Shown: positions 33,874 through 43,743 of the stretch, piece by piece
Layout of the letters: each line of letters begins with the position of its first letter
Position numbering within the stretch: position 1 is the stretch's first letter
The notes under the pieces: generated by a model
Told to the model about the DNA's origin: nothing
The model's input: only the letters and a program-made list of their open reading frames with translations
Databases searched by the model: none
NCBI RefSeq assembly: GCF_030013905.1
Contig: NZ_CP124862.1
Location: forward strand, 4,839,051-4,903,050
Length of the DNA stretch: 64,000 nt
From: Petroclostridium sp. X23
GTDB lineage: Bacteria; Bacillota; Clostridia; SK-Y3
Reading direction: 5' to 3'
Made by a program: the position numbers and the translations under genes

Positions 33874-34323
33874 TTAAGTAAAAAGCTTTAGATATTCTCC
33901 ATATCCTTCTTTCTCAAGATCTTTAACGGGAATAAATCTAAGTGATGCGGAGTTTATACAATAGCGTAAGCCGGTTGGAGCAGGGCCATCATTAAACACA
34001 TGCCCGATGTGAGAGTCTGCATGTTTGCTTCTCACTTCAGTACGAATCATGAAATGACTCTTATCTATTTTTTCATAAATATTGTCCTTTTTAACAGGTT
34101 TTGTAAAGCTAGGCCACCCACATCCTGAATCAAACTTATCTAAAGAGCTAAATAATGGCTGACCGGATACGATATCTACATAAATCCCCTGTTCTTTATG
34201 ATTCCAAAACTCATTATTAAAAGGAGGCTCTGTGGCATTCTCCTGTGTTACTTTATATTGTATTGGAGTCAAATTTTCCTTAAGTTCTCGTTTATCCGGT
34301 TTTGAAAATCTTTCGTCATTCAT
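33874..34323 (-). CDS. msrB: Peptide-methionine (R)-S-oxide reductase
   Basis: 149 residues covering the whole MsrB domain: LTPIQYKVTQENATEPPF, GQPLFSSLDKFDSGCGWPSF, then HIGHVFNDGPAPTGLRYCINSASLRF with the catalytic Cys in RYCINS. The two CxxC zinc pairs of some MsrB proteins are absent, as in many clostridial forms. There is no signal peptide, so it acts in the cytoplasm and repairs oxidised Met. RBS AGGAGG is visible on the minus strand. Confidence 0.95.
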   Translation of the reverse strand: MNDERFSKPDKRELKENLTPIQYKVTQENATEPPFNNEFWNHKEQGIYVDIVSGQPLFSSLDKFDSGCGWPSFTKPVKKDNIYEKIDKSHFMIRTEVRSKHADSHIGHVFNDGPAPTGLRYCINSASLRFIPVKDLEKEGYGEYLKLFT

Positions 34324-34528
34324 TGAAATGTAAGCCTCCTATTTTAATGTATATGATTTATATATACCAACATATATAGAATTTATTCTTTAAAAGTTTT
34401 AAGAATAAAAAGGTTCAGACTTTTGTTAAATACAGCTTGTTTTAACTTACGTAATATTCTACAAAAATCTACCCCAAATTATAATCTGCTTAGTGTGTCA
34501 TTTACAAGTTTTGATAAAAAACGTGTTG

Positions 34529-34544
34529 GTTACATTTTTGTAAC
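34529..34544. promoter_or_regulatory. 16-bp palindrome upstream of polysaccharide locus
   Basis: GTTACA-TTTT-TGTAAC, perfect arms. A candidate operator, about 465 bp before the first gene of the locus. Confidence 0.35.
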
Positions 34545-34682
34545 AATGAATGGTATTTCTATAACAAACATATTGTAAAATATATGTCGGACTATCGATG
34601 TTGAGCAGAAAAATATGTAAAAATGTCATAAGTTATATTTAAAATTAGCTTAGATATATCTAATAAGGAGCGGCTTTAAAGA

Positions 34683-34775
34683 ATGATAGAAAGACCTAAG
34701 ATGATGAACTTGAAAAGCAAAATGAAGACAGCAGTTGTCCATAATAATTATCTACTGGTATGCAGAAACCAATGA
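34683..34775 (+). CDS. Possible 30-residue peptide upstream of polysaccharide locus
   Basis: ATG 34683 opens 30 codons (MIERPKMMNLKSKMKTAVV...) ending TGA; AAGGAG at 34665-34670 is 12 bases upstream. The peptide is basic. There is no homology I recognise. It could be a leader peptide or a remnant. Confidence 0.25.
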   Translation: MIERPKMMNLKSKMKTAVVHNNYLLVCRNQ

Positions 34776-35008
34776 TTTCCTTACGGAATAGTTGACAAAA
34801 TTCTCACGGAATACTAAAATATAACAAAATAATGTGGTTTTGCAGTAATTATATCGTGAAATAGCTTCGATTTTAATATATAATAGACTTATGGGACATG
34901 AAGACGCGCAAAGTATCGAAAAATCTGTTTTCTTCTTATTTTCTTATTATCAAGAAATATTGGATTGTCAGCGGTGTAGATATGACTGATAATCATAGGA
35001 GAGATTTT

Positions 35009-35956
35009 ATGAACAAATTAATTTCTATTGTGATACCTTTATATAATGAGGAAGAAACATTACCTATTACTTATAGCAGATTAATACGGGTTTTAAAAGA
35101 TATTAAATATGATTATGAAATCATGTTTGTTAATGACGGAAGCAAAGATAAATCTATTAAAATAATAAAAGAGCTGAGGCAGAAGGACCCATGTATATCT
35201 TATCTGGATTTGTCCCGGAACTTTGGAAAAGAAATAGCTATGGCGGCAGGATTTGATTATGTAGCAGGTGATGCAGTCATTATAATGGACGCGGATCTTC
35301 AAGATCCTCCGGAAATGATTCCCGAGATGATTAAGTATTGGGAAGAAGGATTTGATGATGTTTACGCAAAGAGAAAGAACCGTAATGGTGAAACATGGCT
35401 TAAGAAAGAGACATCACACTATTTCTACAAAATTTTAAAAAAAATATCCAGAATTGAGATACAAGAAGATACCGGAGATTTCAGATTGCTCAGCAGAAGA
35501 GCAGTGGAAGCCATTAGAGAGTTTAGAGAGCACCATCGCTATACAAAGGGCTTTTTTAGTTGGATAGGTTTTAACAAAAAAGAGATTTTGTTTGAACGGG
35601 AAGCACGAATTGCCGGTAAAAGTAAATGGAATTACATCAAGCTTACAGAGCTTGCCATTGAAGGGATTACTTCGTTTAGCTCAATTCCTTTAAGGATTTG
35701 TACGCTTGCGGGGTTTATAGCGGTTGCTATTGGGTTTATTTATGTGACGTATATCATTATAAAAAAATTAGTTTTTGGAGACCCGGTTGCGGGATACGCA
35801 TCATTAGTTAGTTTGTTTTTATTTTTCGGCAGTATTCAACTCATCAGCTTAGGAATTATAGGAGAATATTTAGGGAGAATTTTTGATGAAACGAAAAACA
35901 GACCCCTTTATTTTATTAACGAATATAATGATAAAAAGACTATGTCTGAAAGATAG
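35009..35956 (+). CDS. GtrB/DPM1-type family 2 glycosyltransferase (polyprenyl-P-sugar synthase)
   Basis: 315 residues. GT-A domain: SIVIPLYNEEETLP, FVNDGSKDKS, the DxD-type motif MDADLQDPP, and DTGDFRLLSR. Two C-terminal TM helices (about 230-255 and 268-290) and the GEYLGRIFDETKNRPLYFI tail define the bactoprenol-phosphate glycosyltransferase group. It transfers a hexose from a nucleotide sugar to undecaprenyl phosphate at the inner membrane face. ATG 35009 follows AGGAGAG; a longer frame from 34898 has no RBS. The 3' end overlaps gtrA by 29 bp. Confidence 0.9.
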   Translation: MNKLISIVIPLYNEEETLPITYSRLIRVLKDIKYDYEIMFVNDGSKDKSIKIIKELRQKDPCISYLDLSRNFGKEIAMAAGFDYVAGDAVIIMDADLQDPPEMIPEMIKYWEEGFDDVYAKRKNRNGETWLKKETSHYFYKILKKISRIEIQEDTGDFRLLSRRAVEAIREFREHHRYTKGFFSWIGFNKKEILFEREARIAGKSKWNYIKLTELAIEGITSFSSIPLRICTLAGFIAVAIGFIYVTYIIIKKLVFGDPVAGYASLVSLFLFFGSIQLISLGIIGEYLGRIFDETKNRPLYFINEYNDKKTMSER

Positions 35957-36338
35957 TGGGTATAAGCTACAAAAAGTAATTAGTTATTTATTTTGGGGAT
36001 TACTTACCACGTTACTAAATATCGTAACGTTCAGCTTATGTATACGATTAAATATTTATTATCTGGCAAGCAATTTTTTGGCTTTTATAATATCAATTAT
36101 ATTTGCATATATAACAAATAAAAGATGGGTCTTTATTACGCCAAATTCAAGCAAAATGGATTTTAGTGAGTTTATGAGATTTACCGGCTCTAGAATTTCT
36201 ACACTTTTGATGGAGAGTATCATATTGTTTTTATGCATAACATTGATGGAACTTGATCAATATGGGGTTAAAATTGCTGGGAGTATAATAGTAATTTGTA
36301 CAAATTATCTATTAAGTGAATTCATAGTATTTAAATAG
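35928..36338 (+). CDS. GtrA-like membrane protein (lipid-linked sugar flippase)
   Basis: 136 residues, four TM helices, with family features ISYLFWGLLTTLLNIVTFSL, ITNKRWVF and FMRFTGSR. GtrA proteins are thought to flip polyprenyl-phosphate sugars made by the adjacent GtrB-type enzyme. ATG 35928 is inside the upstream gene; an earlier ATG at 35883 would overlap more and is less likely. Pairing with the 35009 gene is the standard arrangement. Confidence 0.85.
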   Translation: MIKRLCLKDSGYKLQKVISYLFWGLLTTLLNIVTFSLCIRLNIYYLASNFLAFIISIIFAYITNKRWVFITPNSSKMDFSEFMRFTGSRISTLLMESIILFLCITLMELDQYGVKIAGSIIVICTNYLLSEFIVFK

Positions 36339-36365
36339 GAGAAAGCTGCCAAAGGGGTATGATTA

Positions 36366-37832
36366 ATGTATAGAATTATGAAACCATCAATATTTGCCGT
36401 GCTGATTCTATTTTTAATTTCCGGATATGCATTATTTATATCGCCGCTGATTGGTTTAGCAGATAACGGAGACTTCGGTAGAATAATGGTGCCAAATGGT
36501 TTAAAGCACGAACAGCAGCGTGATTCAAATGATTATTTCGGTTACTTCAATCACAAATATGACAGGTTGCAGTATTATAACGGAGTAGAAGGAACTGCAA
36601 AATCTACTCATAGTATAATCATAAAGATTGCTATGGGTTTGGATGATATATTTACTGATGACGGAAAATTTGATATCAGATTTATAGCATTCATTAGTCT
36701 TGCAGTTCTTGCATTAAGCATTTATTGGATGATTGAAGTCGTTGAAGGAATGGTAGAGCATAAAAGCTTTAAGTATCTTATGGCATTAGTTGCTGTGATT
36801 ATATTTGGTGATATAGGTTATACTGCTTATTTTAATAGCTTTTTTGGAGAAGGAGTTGCTTATCCTTTTTACCTCCTGTCGATATCATCTTTATTGAAAT
36901 TTTCACTGGGTGGGGATATTAGAAAAAGATATTTGTTTATATATTTTATTTCCAGTTTTATATTTATGGGTTCAAAAAGCCAGTTTTCGCTAAATGGAAT
37001 CTTTTCTTTTGCATTATTGACATCGGTGTTGTATTTTAAGATTCCTAACAAAGAAAAGGTGCTTTCGGTTATCTTGGCATCTCTTTTGCTGGGGTCTTCA
37101 ATCTTGATGTATTTTATGATTGATGACAGAATCTACCTTATCAACAAATACCACATGATCACCAGAGGTGTAATGCTGTTTGAGCCGGATGTTCAAGCAG
37201 TGACTAAAGAAGCAGGCATTGATGAACAATTTGCTTTATTATCAGAGACAATCTATTTTGACAGGACTCCTGTAATCCATCCGGAGGATGAAATATTACT
37301 AAAAAACTTTTATAGCCGGTATAATATATTTTCTGTTACTATTTATTATTTGAAAAATCCCAGTGCATTTTCTAAAATTATGGAATTTGCATGGAAAAAC
37401 AGTTACACCATAAGACCCGAGGTCTTAGGAAATTATGAAAGAGATTCAGGGAAAGAGTATGGTGAGAGAACAAATTTTTTTGGATTGTGGAGTTATTTGA
37501 AGGAAAATCACATTCCTCATTCCTCCAACTTTGCTTATTTTTTCTTTGTAATTTGTTTAGCGTTGGCTATAAATAAGGTGGTGGAATATAGGAATAAGGG
37601 GGCTGTGCGTACAGTTTTCTATAGTGAAATTGTAATGCTCTACGTGTTCTTAACTGGATTCTCTCAAGTGTTAATATCATTTATTGCTGCAGGAGATACG
37701 GACTTAAAAAAGCATCTTTTTATGACGACAGTATCGTTGGACATACTATTTTATTATTATTTTGCTTATGCAATTTCAATGATCTATAAGAGTAGAAATA
37801 CTGAAAGATTAATTAAAAAGGAGCTGCTATAA
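36366..37832 (+). CDS. Polytopic GT-C/WsfD-like hexosyltransferase
   Basis: 488 residues with about ten TM helices. The first extracytoplasmic loop carries LADNGDFGRI, an acidic motif like that of the WsfD glycan-biosynthesis hexosyltransferases; GT-C enzymes use such a loop Asp to bind lipid-linked donor. A large extracytoplasmic loop (about 265-345) follows. With GtrB and GtrA directly upstream it would complete a three-part system that adds side-chain sugars outside the cell. Its stop overlaps the next start (TAATG). The acceptor may be the locus's polysaccharide. Confidence 0.65.
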   Translation: MYRIMKPSIFAVLILFLISGYALFISPLIGLADNGDFGRIMVPNGLKHEQQRDSNDYFGYFNHKYDRLQYYNGVEGTAKSTHSIIIKIAMGLDDIFTDDGKFDIRFIAFISLAVLALSIYWMIEVVEGMVEHKSFKYLMALVAVIIFGDIGYTAYFNSFFGEGVAYPFYLLSISSLLKFSLGGDIRKRYLFIYFISSFIFMGSKSQFSLNGIFSFALLTSVLYFKIPNKEKVLSVILASLLLGSSILMYFMIDDRIYLINKYHMITRGVMLFEPDVQAVTKEAGIDEQFALLSETIYFDRTPVIHPEDEILLKNFYSRYNIFSVTIYYLKNPSAFSKIMEFAWKNSYTIRPEVLGNYERDSGKEYGERTNFFGLWSYLKENHIPHSSNFAYFFFVICLALAINKVVEYRNKGAVRTVFYSEIVMLYVFLTGFSQVLISFIAAGDTDLKKHLFMTTVSLDILFYYYFAYAISMIYKSRNTERLIKKELL

Positions 37833-38692
37833 TGGAAAAGATGGAGAACAAGATGATAAAGAAAATTGATTTAACAAGTGTTGTCATAATAACCATGTTT
37901 TTTTTCTTAATTATTGCTTTTTCATATATGGGATTAAATGAAAATCCCATGAATGTTTTTCTGATATTTATTGTCATGTTGGGAACGATTATTGGCTACT
38001 ATACAAATTTTATGACTTCAATGCTGTATTCAATAACTTTTATTTTTTTATATGCCAGTATTCATATCTTTTTAAATATCTCTAAGGGAGTACCTGTTAG
38101 TGCCGATGTTTATTTTTGGATGGTCACTGTACCGATATTCTCCATTACATTTTCATATTATGGAGGATTAATTAGAAATATTCAAGAGCGGAACAGCCGT
38201 TTAGAAAAAGAAAATAACGAATTTGTTATGATTGATAAAGATACAGGATTATTAAGTTCTCAAACATTTTTCAATGAACTGCAGGTTTTTATGAAAATCA
38301 ATGAAAGATATCATATTGAAGTCTATTTAATGTTAGTGAAAATTAAATATGAAAACGAGGTAATCGGAATCCTTGGACAATCAAAATACATTAAAATAGT
38401 GAATCAAATATCTACAGCGATTAGCTTAATGCTTCGGGAAGAAGATAAGAAATATATATTGAGAGATGTTAACATGTTTGGCATTATCCTCTTAGCAAAT
38501 AAAGATGGAGGAGAATATGTAAAGAACAGGTTGAAAGAAACAATCAAAAATATCAATTTTAATGATGATACCAAAATTAATAGATTTTGGCTAGAAGTCC
38601 AGGTGGGATTGGTGCGGTATAATGTACAAGAAACCAGCAGTCCTTATGAGCTTTTTAAAAAGGCTGAAAAAGATTTGGAGTTTGATGTATAA
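37832..38692 (+). CDS. Four-TM protein with degenerate GGDEF domain and intact I-site (c-di-GMP receptor)
   Basis: 286 residues. Four TM helices (about 15-31, 41-58, 62-81, 95-113), a short coiled coil (114-131), then a GGDEF-like fold starting at DKDTGLL (136). The active-site signature is lost (DVNMF at 212-216 precedes FGIIL-type strand residues), so no cyclase activity is expected. The inhibitory-site motif R202-E-E-D205 remains, one residue further from the signature than usual. This is the layout of PelD- and Listeria PssE-type c-di-GMP receptors. It directly precedes the synthase genes and probably switches polysaccharide synthesis. Confidence 0.78.
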   Translation: MEKMENKMIKKIDLTSVVIITMFFFLIIAFSYMGLNENPMNVFLIFIVMLGTIIGYYTNFMTSMLYSITFIFLYASIHIFLNISKGVPVSADVYFWMVTVPIFSITFSYYGGLIRNIQERNSRLEKENNEFVMIDKDTGLLSSQTFFNELQVFMKINERYHIEVYLMLVKIKYENEVIGILGQSKYIKIVNQISTAISLMLREEDKKYILRDVNMFGIILLANKDGGEYVKNRLKETIKNINFNDDTKINRFWLEVQVGLVRYNVQETSSPYELFKKAEKDLEFDV

Positions 38693-39979
38693 ATGTATAC
38701 CAAAAAATCTTTTGTTATATGTAAGCATATTATTATTTATTTGCTTTTTATCATTACTTTGAATAATATTCACGCATATGCATTACAAAAGCCTGCAAAG
38801 TATGTATTAGTATACGATCATTTGTACGGTTACGGTGCAAATACAAGTGATATACTTTTGCAGTATATGGAATTGAGATCAAGGGGACATGATGTGCTGC
38901 TGCTTCAAGCAGAGAAGCTTCCCCCTGAAAAAATAGAAGATGATGCTATAGTTATTGTTGCTGCTTCAAGTTTTGAGTCGGTAGAAAAATATCACCGGAT
39001 TTTAGATACTTTAAATGATTCGCAAGTGGTGATTTTTGACAATAAATTGATTATCCCGGAAGAAAGCTTGAATTCCACGGATGTCATAATAGTTATCAAT
39101 AAGGTTTATCCTTTTTCTGATTTCAACAAACTGATGGATATGGCAGAGATGTTAAATGATAAAGGAATTGAATTTATCGCAACGATTATGCCCGTTTATG
39201 ATAACTATGAACTTGAGGCTTTTGATACATATGTAAAGGTTATCGAATATGTGAGCAAAAGGGGAGGGCATCTCTTTATCCATTACCCCGTTGAAAATGA
39301 AAACGGTACGTATAATTTAGACCCCGGGATTGGATTAAAGAAAGTTGTGGACGAATACCGTAAACGAGGTCTTGATATAATGGGAATAACCATGCCACAA
39401 GACAAGATATTTACTAGAACGGAAGTATTTGCAGATTTAAAGCTGCCATTCATTCTTGCAACTGAGAGTGAAAGAAAAGTGGATACGGATAGGGATTTGT
39501 TGGAAGTTTCTCAGGTGCTTAATCAATATACCATTATCAATGGTGTTGATATTAATCACTTTGATATCTTTCGTTATAAGCAAAAAGAATATCCATACAA
39601 TCAGCAATCTGTGTATATATCTATTGAGGATGAAGAAAAAAAGCTACTGGATTTATTAAAAATATTTAGACTTGAAAAGGTTGCTATAAGAAGTTTTTTG
39701 ACTGAAGATTACTATGAAAAATTAAAGGATACCAATTATGCTACGATTGAAAATGAGAGCTCATCAAAAGAGGAAAAAACACAGCTTGAAATGTTTAAGG
39801 ATTTGGAGATGGAAAAAATAAGGGGTGAAAATTTGGAACAGGAACAAACTGCTGAAGGTTATGATATATCAAGGTTCACCAGTACAGCTGTTATTGTAGC
39901 TACTATACTACTTAGTGCATTAATAATTATGGTGTTTATTGGAAAGCGTTTTGAAGTGAAGAAATTTTTTAAGACTTAA
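38693..39979 (+). CDS. DUF2334-like polysaccharide-associated protein, membrane anchored
   Basis: 428 residues. Signal peptide or anchor (about 8-28), an extracytoplasmic domain of deacetylase-like (NodB-barrel/DUF2334) appearance (GGHLFIHYPVE..., FILATES), a charged linker (about 355-390) and a C-terminal TM helix (394-415). It starts directly at the preceding stop. Related proteins accompany cellulose- and Pss-type synthase operons. Clear catalytic metal-binding His/Asp triads were not identified, so it may be a binding protein rather than an enzyme. Confidence 0.6.
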   Translation: MYTKKSFVICKHIIIYLLFIITLNNIHAYALQKPAKYVLVYDHLYGYGANTSDILLQYMELRSRGHDVLLLQAEKLPPEKIEDDAIVIVAASSFESVEKYHRILDTLNDSQVVIFDNKLIIPEESLNSTDVIIVINKVYPFSDFNKLMDMAEMLNDKGIEFIATIMPVYDNYELEAFDTYVKVIEYVSKRGGHLFIHYPVENENGTYNLDPGIGLKKVVDEYRKRGLDIMGITMPQDKIFTRTEVFADLKLPFILATESERKVDTDRDLLEVSQVLNQYTIINGVDINHFDIFRYKQKEYPYNQQSVYISIEDEEKKLLDLLKIFRLEKVAIRSFLTEDYYEKLKDTNYATIENESSSKEEKTQLEMFKDLEMEKIRGENLEQEQTAEGYDISRFTSTAVIVATILLSALIIMVFIGKRFEVKKFFKT

Positions 39980-39993
39980 GGACGTGATATTTT

Positions 39994-41253
39994 ATGTTGC
40001 AGAATATATATGATTATCTCTTGCTGTTGTCATTGTTTTCTATTTGGATTGTAGTTCTTATGAACAAAATACTTGTAATCAGCGGGTTTGTTTCTTATTT
40101 AAAAAATTATAAAAGAAGTGACGAACTTATACCTGACAAAGACTTGCCCTTTATTTCTGTTTTGATTCCGGCACATAACGAGGCTAAGGTTATAGCTAAA
40201 ACGTTGAAATCTGTTTTGGAGATGGATTACGATAAGGACAAGTATGAGATTATTGTTATTAATGACAATTCCAATGATAATTCCGCAGAAATCCTTGGAA
40301 AAATTAAAGAGGATAATCCCGAAAGACTTCTGCAAATCATTAATACTGACAGTATTATTGGAGGAAAGGGTAAATCGAATGCTTTAAATATAGGGTTTAC
40401 TCAAAGCAAAGGTTCATTTATTGTGATATATGATGCCGATAATACACCGGAAAAACAGGCGTTAAAAGAATTAGTCAACGCAATCATAAAGGATAAAAAG
40501 GCGGGAGCGGTAATCGGTAAATTTAGGTGCAGAAACAAGAATAGGAATCTTTTAACAAAATTTATTAATATCGAAGGTGTCTATTTTCAATGGATGGCCC
40601 AAGCAGGTAGATGGCAGCTATTAAAGTTGTGTACAATTCCCGGGACAAATTTTATTATTCGTAGAAGTATCCTGGATAAACTTGGTGGTTGGGATACGGA
40701 CGCTATAACAGAGGATACGGAAATTAGTTTTAGGATTTACCAGTTGGGTTATCATATAAGATTCTGCCCTCATTCTGCAACATGGGAACAAGAGCCTGAG
40801 ACTCTGTCAGTGTGGTTTAAGCAAAGAAAGCGGTGGGTAAAGGGTAATTATTACGTATTAATAAAGAATTTCAAGTATTTATTTGATAGGAATACAGGCC
40901 CGATAAGATTTGATCTTCTTTATTTTGCTGCGGTTTATGTCCTCTTCTTGTCATCCTCTATAATTTCTGACATGATTTTTATACTTGGTTTTGGAGGCTT
41001 TATAGAAACCACAATTATGGGGTATAGTTTGCTGCTATGGTTTATGGCCTATATTCTCTTTGTGTTATCTGTTCTAATTGCTTTAAGCGCTGAAAAGGGA
41101 GAAATAAATGGGGCTAACACAGCAATCACTTTAATAATGTATTTCACTTATTGCAAATTGTGGTCAATTGTTGCTGTTATCGGATTGGTTAGTTTCATCA
41201 ATGATTCTATATTCAAAAGACAAATAACCTGGTATAAAACTGAGAGATTCTAG
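39994..41253 (+). CDS. Processive family 2 glycosyltransferase (BcsA/PgaC-like synthase)
   Basis: 419 residues. One N-terminal TM helix, a GT-A catalytic domain with N90-D91, D147-A-D149, T239-E-D241 and Q277-R-K-R-W281 (the D, DxD, D, QxxRW set of processive beta-glycan synthases), then three to four C-terminal TM helices. There is no PilZ domain, so c-di-GMP control must come from another protein, probably the 37832 product. It makes and exports a linear beta-linked polysaccharide. The sugar identity is unknown; a GH26 and a GH8 in the operon suggest beta-1,4-mannan or glucan-like bonds. Confidence 0.9.
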   Translation: MLQNIYDYLLLLSLFSIWIVVLMNKILVISGFVSYLKNYKRSDELIPDKDLPFISVLIPAHNEAKVIAKTLKSVLEMDYDKDKYEIIVINDNSNDNSAEILGKIKEDNPERLLQIINTDSIIGGKGKSNALNIGFTQSKGSFIVIYDADNTPEKQALKELVNAIIKDKKAGAVIGKFRCRNKNRNLLTKFINIEGVYFQWMAQAGRWQLLKLCTIPGTNFIIRRSILDKLGGWDTDAITEDTEISFRIYQLGYHIRFCPHSATWEQEPETLSVWFKQRKRWVKGNYYVLIKNFKYLFDRNTGPIRFDLLYFAAVYVLFLSSSIISDMIFILGFGGFIETTIMGYSLLLWFMAYILFVLSVLIALSAEKGEINGANTAITLIMYFTYCKLWSIVAVIGLVSFINDSIFKRQITWYKTERF

Positions 41254-41264
41254 GGGGGCGGAAC

Positions 41265-43709
41265 ATGAAAAAAATGCTAAGCATTATAATCATTCTACAA
41301 ATGGTATTTAGTGTTATGCAAGTCAAAGCACAAACAAACGATGTATTTTATGGTATTCAGATGCAGGTATTTAAAAATGAAGCACATGCAGACAATTATA
41401 TTGAACAGTTAAAAAATAAAGGTGTTGATGCTTATAAGATAAGCACATCGTTTTATACTATCTTTTATGGAATATATTGCTGTGAAATTGAGGCGTCACA
41501 AGATGTAAGCGTAGCAAGGCAGTATTCGGAAAAAGCCCATGTTGTAAAACTCACCAAGGAGCAGATGACTGCCTATCTTAATAAAACAGCAGCCGATAAT
41601 AAAGCAGCAGTAGAACCTGTCGAAGAACCTGCTGAAGAATCTGTTGATGTATCTGGTAAAATAACTGATGGTTTACCTGGAGAAAAAAAACAAATAACCA
41701 TTAATGAAACGCCTGAAGGAAATCTGGAATATACTTATAGAGTTATAGATGATATAGAATTAAGAGGTGTTAATGGTGAAAGTAAGTGGTTTTTTAATGT
41801 AGATAAAGATATGGAGACGGTAGATTTTAAATTCAATTTATTTTGGAAGATTAGCGAATTAATTAGAATAGATAATTCATATTTTACTGTTTATATGAAT
41901 GATATTCCCATAAAGTCAATGAAGATAAAAAGTTTAAAGGATGAGTTGCTCAACAGCTGGCAAATTAACATACCCGTTAATATGATTAAGAAAGGTTATA
42001 ATGAGTTGAAAGTCAGAACCCATTCTAGAATAACGGATGAGCCATGCGAAGATGACAAGAACATTGCCAATTGGGTAATTATTGACGGAAACACAAATTA
42101 TGTAATAAAATATGATAAAGTGGCTTCATCCGGAGATATATCGGATTTCCCAAGACCTTTTGCAGGTATGTATGCTGATGAAGCACAGGGTATAGGGGTA
42201 GCTATTCCCGATGACTATACCGATAAAGAAATTTCTGCCGCCTTGACTTTGATTGCACATATGAAAACATATAGTTCCGGTTATGAAGTACCTTGCACAC
42301 TAATAACAGCCAGTAACCCGTCTATTTGTCATTATGATAGCCTTATTTACATCGGCAAGTATAATGGTATGCCGGAAAAGCTCAAAACTATCATAAACAA
42401 TGAAGAAAATATATATGCTGAAAATGCTAATATTTACAGAGTTACAGTAAATGATGGCCGAAAGCCTATATTTGCAATTGTTTCTGATAATGGAGATAGA
42501 CTAGTTGAAGCTGTAAAAGCGCTTAATAACAGTGACTTAAAAGCACAAATGGAAGATAACTATATTAAACTGATGCCGGAATTAGATACAGCTATAAAAG
42601 AACAAAGAATGAGTGATTATATTTATCTAAACGATTTGGGCATTAATGGTATTAAAGTTGAAGGAATCAATCAACAGGTTGCTAATATAGGCTTGAGAAT
42701 TCCTTCTGATCAGGTATTGGCTAACGAATCAAATATCAGTTTAAATATAAGATATTCGGATAATCTTGATTTTGACAAATCCATGGTTTCGGTATATGTA
42801 AATGGGGTTCCTATAGGAAGTCAGAAGATGGACCGGGACAAGAGAGATTTGCATTTAATGACCTTTTATATGCCGGAATCTTTAAGACGGAATAATTACT
42901 ATGATGTCCGTATCGTGTTTGAACTTATACCAAGCGGTATCCTAACTTGTGAGCAATATTTGACAAGCATACCGTGGGCGTATATCAATGCGGATTCTTA
43001 TTATTATTTCCCGAGGCAGGAAAGAAGGCTTATGTTGCTGAATAATCTGCCATTTCCGTTTTCGAGAAACGATGATTTGGATTTAACTACAATCATAATT
43101 CCCGATAATCCTACAAGGGAAGACTTTAGAATTGCCGGTAAAATTGCTGAGTTAGTGGGAGTAGGTGTAAAAAATAATGAAGGAATTATTGATGCTGTAA
43201 AAGGTTCTATGTTTGATGAAAAGTATCATGATAATAATTTAATCATCTTTGGTACTCCAGAAGAGAATAGTGCTATAAAGAGTATGAATAAAAATCTGTG
43301 GTTCCAATATGACAGCCAATTTAGCCGTATTTTATCCAATGAAAAAGTTGAATTGTTACCGGAAATATCAACTACTGCTACTTTTTTAGAACTAAAGACC
43401 TCACCGTATAATGGCAATAAAGGAATTATGACTATTACATCGTTAGATAAGGATTGCATTGTCAAAGCTATGGATTTTTTGGAAGATGACAAGAGGGGGC
43501 TAGTTACAGGAGATGCAGCGATTATTAGTAGAGATGGAGAACTATTAAATTTTAGATTTCAAAAGGATCAAGATGAAAGACCGATCGTCGGGACAGTACA
43601 ATCTTCTACTAAGAGTATGAGAGATTATTTTATATTTACAGGCGCACTAGTGTTATTTTTTATTATTGCTCTAGGTTTTTATATGTTTAAAAATAGAAAG
43701 AATAAATGA
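41265..43709 (+). CDS. BcsB-like polysaccharide synthase partner with SPOR-like N-terminus
   Basis: 814 residues. Signal peptide (1-22). A SPOR-like domain (about 25-102: FYGIQMQVFKNEAHADNYIEQ). Then two BcsB-type halves, each a jelly-roll followed by an alpha/beta flavodoxin-like domain (about 150-460 and 470-770). It ends in a single TM helix (790-808) and a basic tail. In cellulose synthase BcsB guides the polymer at the outer face of the membrane and holds BcsA with its TM helix. RBS GGGGGG lies 11 bases after the synthase stop. The SPOR-like addition suggests contact with glycan strands. Confidence 0.83.
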   Translation: MKKMLSIIIILQMVFSVMQVKAQTNDVFYGIQMQVFKNEAHADNYIEQLKNKGVDAYKISTSFYTIFYGIYCCEIEASQDVSVARQYSEKAHVVKLTKEQMTAYLNKTAADNKAAVEPVEEPAEESVDVSGKITDGLPGEKKQITINETPEGNLEYTYRVIDDIELRGVNGESKWFFNVDKDMETVDFKFNLFWKISELIRIDNSYFTVYMNDIPIKSMKIKSLKDELLNSWQINIPVNMIKKGYNELKVRTHSRITDEPCEDDKNIANWVIIDGNTNYVIKYDKVASSGDISDFPRPFAGMYADEAQGIGVAIPDDYTDKEISAALTLIAHMKTYSSGYEVPCTLITASNPSICHYDSLIYIGKYNGMPEKLKTIINNEENIYAENANIYRVTVNDGRKPIFAIVSDNGDRLVEAVKALNNSDLKAQMEDNYIKLMPELDTAIKEQRMSDYIYLNDLGINGIKVEGINQQVANIGLRIPSDQVLANESNISLNIRYSDNLDFDKSMVSVYVNGVPIGSQKMDRDKRDLHLMTFYMPESLRRNNYYDVRIVFELIPSGILTCEQYLTSIPWAYINADSYYYFPRQERRLMLLNNLPFPFSRNDDLDLTTIIIPDNPTREDFRIAGKIAELVGVGVKNNEGIIDAVKGSMFDEKYHDNNLIIFGTPEENSAIKSMNKNLWFQYDSQFSRILSNEKVELLPEISTTATFLELKTSPYNGNKGIMTITSLDKDCIVKAMDFLEDDKRGLVTGDAAIISRDGELLNFRFQKDQDERPIVGTVQSSTKSMRDYFIFTGALVLFFIIALGFYMFKNRKNK

Positions 43710-43743
43710 TAATCTGAGTAAATCAGGTGTTGGAGGCTTTGCT

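Larger units (their letters stand above)
34324..35008. other. Long upstream region of the polysaccharide locus
   Basis: 685 bp separate msrB from the first polysaccharide gene. It holds a GTTACA-N4-TGTAAC palindrome (34529-34544) and a 30-codon ORF with an RBS (34683-34775). I see no GEMM-type c-di-GMP riboswitch consensus. The length suggests a long leader or complex control of the locus. Confidence 0.5.

Noticed and set aside
34324..35008. Possible GEMM c-di-GMP riboswitch upstream of the polysaccharide locus
   Set aside because: The long leader and a c-di-GMP-linked locus made this plausible, but I could not find the conserved GEMM core sequences in either strand.
38693..39979. Firm call as an active polysaccharide deacetylase
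   Set aside because: The fold looks deacetylase-like, but I could not identify the metal-binding Asp/His motifs, so only a DUF2334-like label is given.
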